The notes under the pieces are model-generated. The model saw only the letters and a program-made list of their open reading frames with translations, was not told the origin of the DNA and searched no databases. 64,000 nt of DNA from Arcobacter sp. (lineage in GTDB: Bacteria > Acidobacteriota > Terriglobia > Bryobacterales > Bryobacteraceae). Position numbers and translations under genes: made by a program. This document shows, one piece after another, positions 52,109-60,968 of the stretch. The DNA is taken from assembly GCA_020723085.1 (NCBI GenBank), contig DYJN01000011.1:1-64000 (forward strand), written 5' to 3'. Each line of letters begins with the position of its first letter. The first letter of the stretch is position 1.

Positions 52109-52954
52109 ATGCCGCCGACCGCCGAGCCATACCGGAACCAGGGGCAGGCCCCTTGGGTCATCGTGCAGGTACATCATCAAAGCGCCGCCCTGCATACCTC
52201 CATCGTTCGTGAACTCGTGATTCAGCCTGACGTCACTTCCGTGCCTGGCATGCCGGATTCCATCCGCGGCGTGATGAACTGGCGCGGCAAAATCATTCCC
52301 AACATCGACCTCCGGCTGCGCCTCGGAGTGCCCGCAGCGAGGGAGGAACTCAACGAACTCGCGGCCGCCATCACCGTGCGCGCCGCCGATCACATGGACT
52401 GGCTGAAGGAGTTGGAGGACTCGGTCACCGAGCACCGCCCGTTCACCCTGACCGCCGATCCGCACGCCTGCGCCTTCGGCCGCTGGTATGACACTTACCA
52501 GACCAGAAACCTGGTCGTCGCCGCGCTGCTGCGGAAGATGGACGCGCCTCACAAGGCCATCCACGCCGTCGCCGAGCGCGTGGAGGCTTTGATGGGGCGG
52601 GGCAAATTTGAAGAGGCGAAACAACTGGTCGAGTCCACGCGGGAGACCTCGCTTGCCCGCCTGCTCGATCTATTCACGAACTTCGAGCAGGCCATTCAAG
52701 AGAGCCACCGCCCGGTGGCCGTGATCGTGAACACCTGTGGGACCCTGGCGGCTTTGACCGTCGACCGCGTGCAGGCGGTCGAACCCATCGATCCCTCCAC
52801 CATCCAACCCCTGGACGATCGAGGCGTCGAAAGCTACTCCTCTGTGATCCGCTCCATCGCCCAGCGCGCCAAAGGAGCGGGGCTCGTCGGTCTGATCGAC
52901 GAATCCCAGATCCTCGAGTCCGCCGCCTGCCTGTCCGCCCCGCCGGCTTCCTGA
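52109..52954 (+). CDS. CheW-like protein with an internal CZB (chemoreceptor zinc-binding) domain
   Basis: CheW first half SIVRELVIQPDVTSVPGMPDSIRGVMNWRGKIIPNIDLRLRLGV; CZB DHMDWLKEL...DPHACAFGRWYDTY...PHKAIH; CheW second half VIVNTCGTLAALTVDRVQAVEPIDPSTIQP. Confidence 0.85.
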   Translation: MPPTAEPYRNQGQAPWVIVQVHHQSAALHTSIVRELVIQPDVTSVPGMPDSIRGVMNWRGKIIPNIDLRLRLGVPAAREELNELAAAITVRAADHMDWLKELEDSVTEHRPFTLTADPHACAFGRWYDTYQTRNLVVAALLRKMDAPHKAIHAVAERVEALMGRGKFEEAKQLVESTRETSLARLLDLFTNFEQAIQESHRPVAVIVNTCGTLAALTVDRVQAVEPIDPSTIQPLDDRGVESYSSVIRSIAQRAKGAGLVGLIDESQILESAACLSAPPAS

Positions 52955-53057
52955 CCAAGCCCGCTCGAACAGCGCTTCGCCAAGGTTGCAAGTACTAGGA
53001 CTCACAGCCGACTGGTTTTCTATCTCTCGCAGGAAGTCCGGGCGAAAATGGGGACAA

Positions 53058-54713
53058 ATGAATGCACGTGTCTTCATCACGCTCCTGGCGTGCGGTTTCC
53101 TGCTGCCTTGTGCGGCGCAGGAGCCGCTGGAGGCCGCACGCACCCTGCAGGAACGCCTCCGCGCCGTCTCGCGGCAGGAACCCGTCCCGCGCGCCGTCCG
53201 GCTGGGAATCCTCGCGCTGGATGGCGAGGCCGCCCGGCTCCGCGCGCTGGTCGGTGAGCTGTCCTCGCTTGAAGGCTTTGAAGTCCTGCCGGAGGAGATG
53301 TCAGAGGCAGCAGACGTCCGTATTTTTCTGCGCGCATCCGGCTCGGACGCTCCGCTCGTCATCTCCAGCAGATCGCTGAGCGACGCGGCATCGGTTTGGA
53401 AGACGCTCACGCCCGGAAGCCGGGCGGCGGCTTGCGACAGCTGCTTTGCGGACGGCAAGCCGGGTCTGGTTGTGGATGTAGGCCGCGCCGCCTCGACGCC
53501 CGGACAGATGATGGAGGCCGCGCTCGCCGTGCGCGGGGCGCTGGCGAAACTGTCCTCAGCCGGGCCGCGCACGGCGCAGAAGGGCGTCATGCTCTCGCCC
53601 GCGCCGGGCTCCACTCTGCCCGGCGGCGCGGTCACGTTTCAGTGGTCGGCCGGCGAGGGCGTGCAGCAGTTCTGGCTGATGATCGGGCTCTGGCCCGGCG
53701 GCAATACGCTCTATTCGGCCGATCAGGGATTGCTGACTTCGGCGCCGGTGAGCGGACTGCCCGCCGACGGGCGCACCATTTACGTGCGGCTTTGGTCTTA
53801 CATCGACAATCAGTGGGTCTACAACGATTACCAATACCGCGCCGCCGGCGCAGTGACGCCCGCCAAGGCGCAGATCACCGATCCCGCGCCCGGTTCGACG
53901 CTCGGCGGCTCCACCGCCACTTTCCGGTGGAACACGGGCACGGCGGTTTCGCGCTATTTCCTCTTCATCGGCCAGTGGCAGGGGGGCAACACGATCTTCA
54001 GCCAGGACATGGGCACATCGACGGAAGCCACCGTCACGAACCTGCCCGCCGACGGCTCGACGATCCATGTGCGGCTGTGGTCCTACATCGACGGCGCGTG
54101 GCAGTTCAATGACTGCACGTTCAAAGCCGCCGGCTCGGTGACGCCGGTGAAAGCCGAGCTGACCTCGCCCGCGCCCGGCTCGGTGCTTGCAGGGACGAGC
54201 GCCGCATTCCAATGGAGCGCGGGACAGGCGGTCACGCGTTACTTCCTCTTTGTCGGGCGCTGGCAGGGCGGAAATACGATCTTCAGCCAGGACATGGGAA
54301 CCTCTCTCAGCGCCACGGTGAACAACCTGCCCGCCGACGGCTTGCCCGTATATGTGCGCCTGTGGTCGTACCTCCAGGGCGCGTGGCAGTTCAACGACTA
54401 CGTCTTCACGGCCTCCGGCTCGCAGCCCGCGGGGCAGAAGGGCGTCCTCGTCTCGCCAGCTCCAGGCTCGACCCTGGCCGGCGCATCAGCCACGTTCACC
54501 TGGACTCCAGGCGTGCGCGTGGAGCGATTCTGGCTGTTTGCAGGCACGAGCCTCGGCAACAACAACATCTACGGCGGCGACCAGGGAACGAACACTTCCG
54601 CCACGGTCAGCAATTTGCCTGTCAACGGGCAGGTCATCTATGTTCGGCTCTGGTCCTATATCGACGGCGCCTGGCAGTACAGCGATGCCTCGTATCGCGC
54701 TGCCGGGCCTTGA
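53058..54713 (+). CDS. Secreted protein with four ~95-aa tandem repeats
   Basis: Signal peptide MNARVFITLLACGFLLPCAAQ; four SPAPGS(T/V)L...LW(S)YI(D)xxW units. Confidence 0.85.
   Translation: MNARVFITLLACGFLLPCAAQEPLEAARTLQERLRAVSRQEPVPRAVRLGILALDGEAARLRALVGELSSLEGFEVLPEEMSEAADVRIFLRASGSDAPLVISSRSLSDAASVWKTLTPGSRAAACDSCFADGKPGLVVDVGRAASTPGQMMEAALAVRGALAKLSSAGPRTAQKGVMLSPAPGSTLPGGAVTFQWSAGEGVQQFWLMIGLWPGGNTLYSADQGLLTSAPVSGLPADGRTIYVRLWSYIDNQWVYNDYQYRAAGAVTPAKAQITDPAPGSTLGGSTATFRWNTGTAVSRYFLFIGQWQGGNTIFSQDMGTSTEATVTNLPADGSTIHVRLWSYIDGAWQFNDCTFKAAGSVTPVKAELTSPAPGSVLAGTSAAFQWSAGQAVTRYFLFVGRWQGGNTIFSQDMGTSLSATVNNLPADGLPVYVRLWSYLQGAWQFNDYVFTASGSQPAGQKGVLVSPAPGSTLAGASATFTWTPGVRVERFWLFAGTSLGNNNIYGGDQGTNTSATVSNLPVNGQVIYVRLWSYIDGAWQYSDASYRAAGP
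53574..54713 (+). repeat. Four tandem ~275-300 bp coding repeats
   Basis: Units begin near 53574, 53872, 54147 and 54435; shared PAPGSTL, GGNTIF(S)xDxGT, NLPADG, VRLWSYIDGAWQ(F)ND. Confidence 0.85.
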
Positions 54714-54736
54714 ATCTCCCTGTGCCTGGAAGGGAC

Positions 54737-54772
54737 GGCGCCGCGTGCCGCACGGTGCGCGGCGCTTTTTTT
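54737..54772 (+). terminator. Rho-independent terminator
   Basis: GCGCCGCG (54738-54745)/CGCGGCGC (54758-54765) followed by TTTTTTT. Confidence 0.88.
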
Positions 54773-55979
54773 ACAGCAGCCGGCCCGGGCGCGGCGCCGC
54801 CGCCTTCTCTCTCAGGCGGCGGATGCGCTTCTCGAGTTCCTGGCTCGGCTCGATGGCGGACGCCGCCATCGCCATCTCCAGCGCCAGCGCAGCGTTCTTC
54901 TCCCGCCGTTCGTAATGGATGGCCAGCTTCTCGAGCGCCTGCGCCTGATGAGGATTGCCGATGGTGGACAGTTCCGACCAGCGCGCCACGGCGGCGTCCG
55001 TGCGCCCGAGCTTGCGCTCCATGTCCGCCGCCTGCCACAACGCCTCCCACAGCATCTCCTCCGGCAGCGTGCGCCGGAGCGCTTCGTCGATCAGCGTGAG
55101 CGCCTCCTCCAGCCTTCCTTCCCTCTGGAAGTACCGCGCCAGCGCCACCATTTCGGCCGGGTGCGCGAGCCGGGAAGGATCGCGGAACGCCGCGGGCACG
55201 ATCGCCGTCAGGCAGGCGAGCGAGAGGATGTCGAACGCATTGTGAGAAAACACGGGCACGAGCGGGCGGAAATTCCCGGTGTGAAGGAACTCCAGGTAGA
55301 GCCTCGGAACGGCCGCCCCGCCGGGGTCGCCCTCGCGCTCATAGCCCAGAATGCGGGCCTCCAGTTCCACCAGCCGGCACGAATCCAGCGCCAGCCGCCA
55401 CAGCCGCCTGGCTGAATGCAGCAGGTCTATGTGCGCCAGATGCGCGAACGGGGCGCGCTGCCGCGCCAGCCGGTAGCGGGTTTCGAGCAGCGGCAGATCG
55501 AACGCCTTGCCGTTGTAAGTCACCACCACGCGGAACTTCTCAAGATGCCGCGCCAGGGCGTCAAGCATGGAGGGCTCTTCGCCGTGCTCGCGCATGAAAA
55601 ACTGGCGTACGGCGAAACCCTCCGGAGTGGCGTGGCCCGTGCCTACGAGGAACGCGAACGCTCCGCTGCCGCCGGACACGCCGCTCGTTTCCGTGTCGAG
55701 AAACACCCATTGCTCCGGCGGGCATCCGGCCGCCTCTTCGTCGAGTACAACGAGAAGATCGGCGGGCAGGTCGGCCAGCGCGCCCACATCGGAGCTGCCG
55801 TGGCGGTGGTGCGCCGGCCAGCGCCTCTCGATCTCCCAATGGGAGCCCAGGGAGGTTTCCACGGCGTGGCCCAGTTCCGGGGGCAGGGAAGCGGGGGCGT
55901 CCCGCGAGGCGCCGCGGGACTCCAAACGCGCGATTCTGCGCCGGAGCTGTTCCAGTTGTTTTTTCAGCAGCTCGTTCAT
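54771..55979 (-). CDS. Ribonuclease-H-like (YprB/DEDD) exonuclease with C-terminal helical repeats
   Basis: WVFLDTETSGVSGGSGAFAFLVGTG, VVVTYNGKAFDLPLLETRY, VFSHNAFDILSLA; TPR-like C-terminus. Confidence 0.85.
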   Translation of the reverse strand: MNELLKKQLEQLRRRIARLESRGASRDAPASLPPELGHAVETSLGSHWEIERRWPAHHRHGSSDVGALADLPADLLVVLDEEAAGCPPEQWVFLDTETSGVSGGSGAFAFLVGTGHATPEGFAVRQFFMREHGEEPSMLDALARHLEKFRVVVTYNGKAFDLPLLETRYRLARQRAPFAHLAHIDLLHSARRLWRLALDSCRLVELEARILGYEREGDPGGAAVPRLYLEFLHTGNFRPLVPVFSHNAFDILSLACLTAIVPAAFRDPSRLAHPAEMVALARYFQREGRLEEALTLIDEALRRTLPEEMLWEALWQAADMERKLGRTDAAVARWSELSTIGNPHQAQALEKLAIHYERREKNAALALEMAMAASAIEPSQELEKRIRRLREKAAAPRPGRLL

Positions 55980-58333
55980 TCAGCGTCGCGCCAGTTCGGT
56001 CCGTCGGCGGTTTCCACGAGCAGCGGCACTGTCAGCTTTTCCACGCCTTCCATGGTGCGCTTGACCATGGCGCGGACCTCGCCGAGCTCCTCCGGCGGGC
56101 ACTCGAGCACCAGCTCGTCATGCACCTGCAGCAACAGCCGGCTGCGCCAGCCGCGCTGCCGCAGCTCGGCGTCGACGAGAATCATCGCCTTGCGCATCAG
56201 GTCGGCTGCCGTGCCCTGCAGCGGCGTGTTCACCGCCGTGCGCTCGGCGAATGCCCTCGCGTTCGGGTTCTTCGAAGCGATGTCGGGAATGGGACGCCGC
56301 CGCCCCCAGAGCGTGAGCGTGCAGCCGCGCTCGCGCACCTCCTCGATGGTGCGGTCGATCCAGATCCGCACGCCGGGATAGCGTTCAAAGTACCTGGCAA
56401 TGTAAGCCCGCGCTTCCTCCACCGGAATGCCGAGCTGCTGCGACAGCCCGAACGGCGTCTGCCCGTACACGATGCCGAAATTCACGGCCTTGGCCGCACG
56501 GCGCATCTCGGGCGTCACCATCAGCGGCGCGACGCCGTGAATCTCGCTGGCGGTGCGCGTGTGGATGTCCTCGTTGTGGCGGAACGCCTCCAGCAGCGCG
56601 GAGTCGGAAGAAAAGTGGGCCAGCAGGCGCAGCTCGATCTGCGAATAATCGGCCGACAGCAGCATCCAGCCCGGTTCGGGGATGAAGCAGGAGCGGATCT
56701 CGCGGCCGAGTTCGGTGCGCACAGGGATGTTCTGGAGATTCGGATCGGCCGAAGAGAGCCTGCCCGTGGCCGCGCCCGCGGGATTGAACGTGGTGTGGAG
56801 CCGGCCGTCTTCCGGCGAGATCAGTTGCGGCAGGGCGTCCACGTAAGTGCCCTTGAGCTTGGCGAGCTGCCGGTAGTCGAGGATCTTCGCCACGATGGGG
56901 TGCGCCGCAGCGAGTGATTCCAGCACGTCGGCCGACGTGGAATAGGCCTTGGTTCTGCTCGTCTTGCCCTGCGGCTGGAGGCCCAGACGTTCAAACAGAA
57001 CCTCTCCCAATTGTTTCGGGCTGTTGATATTGAAAGGCATGCCGGCCAGGGCGTAGATCTCGTCTGTCAGCCGGCCCAGCGCGGCCTCCATCTCCGAAGA
57101 CAGTGCGGCCAGACGGCCGGTGTCGATGCGCACGCCCGTCTGTTCCATGCGCAGCAACACCGGCATCAGCGGCAGGTCGATCTCGTCGTAGAGCCGGCGG
57201 AGATCGCCCGTGACCATGGGGCGCAGCCGGCGCGCCAGAGCCCGCAGCGTCTCCTCGCGCGTAGCCGGAGCCCTCTCCAGGTAGCGCGCGATCAGCGATT
57301 CCAGCGCGCACGATGATGGATCCGCCAGGACCAGGAACGCATAGAGGAGCACGTCTTCCACCGGTTTGCCGGGATCCGGGCAGCCCGCGGCCTTCCAGTC
57401 GTAGAAGATGGCCGTGTCCGGCTCGGCTTCCCCGCCCTCCGCCTCAGCCGCTTCGGGACCGGCTGCCTGCAGATCCAGCTCTTTGAGGAAGCTCAGGAAC
57501 TCGTACTCGCGGTAGAACGCCGCCAGCGCCTCCAGATCGGGCGGCTGCGCGCGCAGCAGCTCCACATCGATCTCTACCGGCGCGCTCGTATCGATCGTCG
57601 CCAGCCGGCGCGACAGCTCGATCTGATCCCGATGGTTCAGCAGGCTCTCGCGGTAAGACTTGCGGCTCACCTCGCCCGCCTGGTCGAGCAGCTCATCCAG
57701 GCTGCCGAACTGGCTGAGCAGCTGCACGGCGCCCTTTTCGCCGATGCCCGGCGCGCCGGGGATGTTGTCCGAGGAGTCTCCGACCAGCGCCAGCAGGCCG
57801 ACGATGCGTTCCGGCGGCACGCCCTTGAACTCCTTGACCTTGGCGGGATCGTACAGCGTGTCGTTTTTCATGGGATCCAGCATGAAGATCCCATCGCCTA
57901 CCAGTTGCAGCAGGTCCTTGTCCGAGCTGATCATCCATACTTCGAGCCCAGCCGCCGCGGCTCGGCGCGCCAGCGTGCCGATCACGTCGTCGGCTTCAAA
58001 GCCCGGCGCCTTGAGCACGGGGACGCGCATGGCGCCGAGCATCCGCTCGATGGCAGGGATCTGCTCGATCAGCTCGGGCGGCGTTTCGGCGCGGTTCGCC
58101 TTGTACTCGGCGTATGCCTCGTCGCGGAAGGTCGGCCCTTCGCTTTCAAACACGGCCGCCAGGTACTCCGGCGAATACTGTTTTTGCAGACGCCGGATCA
58201 TGTTGTGGAAGATGTAAATGGCCTCGGTGGATGAGCCGCGTGAAGTGCGCATGGGCGCCGCACCGCTGCGCTGCCGGGCGTGATAGGCGCGGAAGATCAG
58301 ATTGAAGGCGTCGACGAGGAACACACGCGGCAT
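55976..58333 (-). CDS. polA: DNA polymerase I with shortened 3'-5' exonuclease region
   Basis: 5'-nuclease APGFEADDVIGTLARRA, GDSSDNIPGAPGIGEKGA; polymerase DYSQIELRLLAHFS, RRAAKAVNFGIVYGQTPFGLS, QVHDELVLE. Confidence 0.95.
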   Translation of the reverse strand: MPRVFLVDAFNLIFRAYHARQRSGAAPMRTSRGSSTEAIYIFHNMIRRLQKQYSPEYLAAVFESEGPTFRDEAYAEYKANRAETPPELIEQIPAIERMLGAMRVPVLKAPGFEADDVIGTLARRAAAAGLEVWMISSDKDLLQLVGDGIFMLDPMKNDTLYDPAKVKEFKGVPPERIVGLLALVGDSSDNIPGAPGIGEKGAVQLLSQFGSLDELLDQAGEVSRKSYRESLLNHRDQIELSRRLATIDTSAPVEIDVELLRAQPPDLEALAAFYREYEFLSFLKELDLQAAGPEAAEAEGGEAEPDTAIFYDWKAAGCPDPGKPVEDVLLYAFLVLADPSSCALESLIARYLERAPATREETLRALARRLRPMVTGDLRRLYDEIDLPLMPVLLRMEQTGVRIDTGRLAALSSEMEAALGRLTDEIYALAGMPFNINSPKQLGEVLFERLGLQPQGKTSRTKAYSTSADVLESLAAAHPIVAKILDYRQLAKLKGTYVDALPQLISPEDGRLHTTFNPAGAATGRLSSADPNLQNIPVRTELGREIRSCFIPEPGWMLLSADYSQIELRLLAHFSSDSALLEAFRHNEDIHTRTASEIHGVAPLMVTPEMRRAAKAVNFGIVYGQTPFGLSQQLGIPVEEARAYIARYFERYPGVRIWIDRTIEEVRERGCTLTLWGRRRPIPDIASKNPNARAFAERTAVNTPLQGTAADLMRKAMILVDAELRQRGWRSRLLLQVHDELVLECPPEELGEVRAMVKRTMEGVEKLTVPLLVETADGPNWRDAE

Positions 58334-58391
58334 GATCTGATTGTCCCGCATGCGCGCCGCCCCTGCGCCGCCACTCTGGCAGAATGGGCAC

Positions 58392-58913
58392 GTGGCCTCC
58401 TACCGGGACCGCCTGCGGCCGGAACTGCTTCGCTTTCCCGGCTTGTGGCGCACGCGGATTCTGATCGGCGCCGGGCTCTTTCTGGCGGCCTTCAGCGCGG
58501 TGCTCGTCTGGGAATTCGGCGGCCCGCGCGTGGATGCCCGCTGGAGGGAACTGGGCGTGCTGGCGATCTTTGCGCTCTGGCTGCTGGCCTGCTGGCCGGG
58601 CGAGATCGTCTGCAGCCCCGCCGGAGTCGAGCAGCGGCGCTGGTTCGGACTGGTCAGGAAGACGGTCCGCTGGGATCAGGTTCTGGGCATCGAAGAGACG
58701 GAAGAGTTCGCGGGGCTGGGCCGGCGCCTGGGACTGGCCGCCCGCGTGATTGCCGTGACAGGCACGGACGGGGCTGTCCGGCACACGCCGCGCCACCCGG
58801 ACCCTGACCGGTTTCTCCGGGAGTGCCGTATGAGAATGGAGGAATGGAACGCGCGGCAGGGCGGCGCGTCTGTATCATCCCGCCCGTTCCGCGCGGGGGA
58901 GGAAAACAGATGA
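58392..58913 (+). CDS. Small PH-domain-like membrane protein (GTG start)
   Basis: Two TM segments then EIVCSPAGVEQRRWFGLVRKTVRWDQVLGIEETEE. Confidence 0.6.
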   Translation: MASYRDRLRPELLRFPGLWRTRILIGAGLFLAAFSAVLVWEFGGPRVDARWRELGVLAIFALWLLACWPGEIVCSPAGVEQRRWFGLVRKTVRWDQVLGIEETEEFAGLGRRLGLAARVIAVTGTDGAVRHTPRHPDPDRFLRECRMRMEEWNARQGGASVSSRPFRAGEENR

Positions 58914-60919
58914 GACATGGCACGGTTCTCGCGCTCGCAGCACTGCTGGCGATGGCGCCGGCTTCGGCGCAGAAGAAAACGGTCACGCTGGACGGCGGGC
59001 AGACCTGGGTGGATACGGGCGTGGATGTGCAGCCGGGCGACCTTGTCCGCATGACCGCCGAAGGACGCCTGAAGTACGCCGATGCGCGCGAGGAAGCCAC
59101 GCCCGAAGGCCTCAGACGGGGCTGGATGGATCTGATCCGCGCCATGCCCCTCAACGATGCCGGCCGCGGCGCTGTCATCGGCCGCGTCGGACAGGCGGCG
59201 TCGGCCCGGCCGTTCCTCATCGGCTCGCGCCGGGAAAGCCGCATGACCGGCGCCGGACGGCTGTTCGTCGGAGTCAATCAGAACACGTCCCCCATAAGCG
59301 GCCAGTATCAGGTGACCGTCGAGATCGTGGAAAAAGCCAGTGCCGCTGAACAGAAATTCGAAGGCGAATTACCGCGCATTACCGACGAAATCCTGGCAAA
59401 AATTCCGCGCCGGGTTGTGGACAAGGCCGGCCTGGAGGGAGACCGCGTCAACTTCCTCATCCTCGGCACGGAAGAGCAGGTGAAGCGCGCGCTGCTCGAC
59501 GTCGGCTGGGTGGTGGTGGACCGCTCGGTGAAGGACTCCATCCTTCGCGGAGCGCTCGGCGCGCTCTCGCGTCAGGCGTACCTGACCATGCCGATGAGCG
59601 AACTCTATGTTTTCGGGCGCCCGCAGGATTACGGCTTCGCGATGAGCGATCCCGTAATGACCGTGGCTGAGCGGCACCATTTCCGCATCTGGAAGGCGCC
59701 GTTCGAGGTTGGCGGGCTGACTCTCTGGGTCGGCGCCGGCACGCACGACGTGGGCTTCGACCGCGACCAGCGCACCGGCGGCGTCACCCACCGCATCGAC
59801 CCCGATACCGACAAGGAGCGCGAGTTTATCAGCGAAACGCTGAAGCACAGCGGCCAGGTGGTCAGGACCGAATATGTCACTCCGAAGGACACAATTACGA
59901 AGGCGAAGACGGCGCACGGCCAGGAGTATTTCTCTGACGGCCGCATTCTCGTGATTTACCTGCGTCCGGACACCGGCAATCGTGCAAAGGAGTTCTCCGA
60001 CCTCTTCTGCTCCGTGCTCAGGCAGAACCATCCGGACGGAGAAGAATTGCAGCCGTGCTCGCAGTGGCTCGAAACGCCCGGAAGGGAAGACCTGCCGCTC
60101 GGAGAAGTGAGCTGCGGCTACCGCCTGCTGGTCATTCCGGGCATCTTCAATACCTGCGTCTCCGACAACCCGGCCTATGCGGCCGGCCGCAAGGTCCTGG
60201 CGGAGAAGTATGGGGTGAGCACCGAGATTCTCTCCGTCCCGAACGACTCGAGCGAGGACAACGCGAAGCTCATCTCCGACTACATCGAGGAGAAGTGGCT
60301 CGATGACAAACGGCCCTTCATCCTCGTGGGCTACAGCAAGGGCACGCCGGACATCATGACCGCGCTGGCCTTGTACCCGCGGCTCCGGGAAAAAGTGGCG
60401 GCTTTTGTCAGCACGGCAGGCGCCAGCGGCGGCTCTCCCATCGCCGACTCGCTCCCGATGCAACTCGACGCCTGGATGGGCAAGGTGAAAGACCGCGCGG
60501 GCTGCAAGGGCAATCCCGCCGACGGCTTCAGGAGCCTGAAGCAGGACACGCGCCGCCGCTTCCTCTCGGCGCATCCGCATCCGTATGTGCCCACATATTC
60601 CCTCGCCGCCGTCATTCCGCCGGACCGGGTGCCGAAGAACGCCGCGCAGACCTACCGGATGCTTTCCGCGTGGGATCCAAAGAACGACGGGCAGCTCCTG
60701 CGCATGGATCAGATCATTCCGGAGTCTGTCTACCTCGGCGTGGCGTGGTCCGATCACCTGAACATGGCCCTGGTGATGGGCGAGAAGTTCCCGCGGGCGG
60801 CGCTGCTCGAGTCCGTGTACCGCTTTGTGACCGGGGATCTGAAGAAGCGCAAAGCCGCCGCCCCAGCCTCGCAGCCGCCCAAGTCCTGGGCCGACGGCTG
60901 GAGCCAGCAGAAGAAATAG
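58910..60919 (+). CDS. Secreted multidomain protein: lectin-like N-terminus, LssY_C domain, alpha/beta hydrolase C-terminus
   Basis: VDTGVDVQPGDLVRMTAEGRLKYAD; FLILGTEEQVKRALLDVGWVVVDRSVKDSI..MPMSELYVFGRPQDYGFA..HHFRIW..LWVGAGTHDVGF; FILVGYSKGTPDIMTAL. Confidence 0.78.
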   Translation: MRHGTVLALAALLAMAPASAQKKTVTLDGGQTWVDTGVDVQPGDLVRMTAEGRLKYADAREEATPEGLRRGWMDLIRAMPLNDAGRGAVIGRVGQAASARPFLIGSRRESRMTGAGRLFVGVNQNTSPISGQYQVTVEIVEKASAAEQKFEGELPRITDEILAKIPRRVVDKAGLEGDRVNFLILGTEEQVKRALLDVGWVVVDRSVKDSILRGALGALSRQAYLTMPMSELYVFGRPQDYGFAMSDPVMTVAERHHFRIWKAPFEVGGLTLWVGAGTHDVGFDRDQRTGGVTHRIDPDTDKEREFISETLKHSGQVVRTEYVTPKDTITKAKTAHGQEYFSDGRILVIYLRPDTGNRAKEFSDLFCSVLRQNHPDGEELQPCSQWLETPGREDLPLGEVSCGYRLLVIPGIFNTCVSDNPAYAAGRKVLAEKYGVSTEILSVPNDSSEDNAKLISDYIEEKWLDDKRPFILVGYSKGTPDIMTALALYPRLREKVAAFVSTAGASGGSPIADSLPMQLDAWMGKVKDRAGCKGNPADGFRSLKQDTRRRFLSAHPHPYVPTYSLAAVIPPDRVPKNAAQTYRMLSAWDPKNDGQLLRMDQIIPESVYLGVAWSDHLNMALVMGEKFPRAALLESVYRFVTGDLKKRKAAAPASQPPKSWADGWSQQKK

Positions 60920-60968
60920 CGCGCGGCCATTGCATCCGCGGGGGCCGATTCAGGAAAATGGGAGCGCT

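Noticed and set aside
53574-54713. Repeats considered as a CRISPR or non-coding satellite
   Set aside because: Units are long, in frame, and conserved at protein level inside one secreted protein; no short repeat/spacer pattern.
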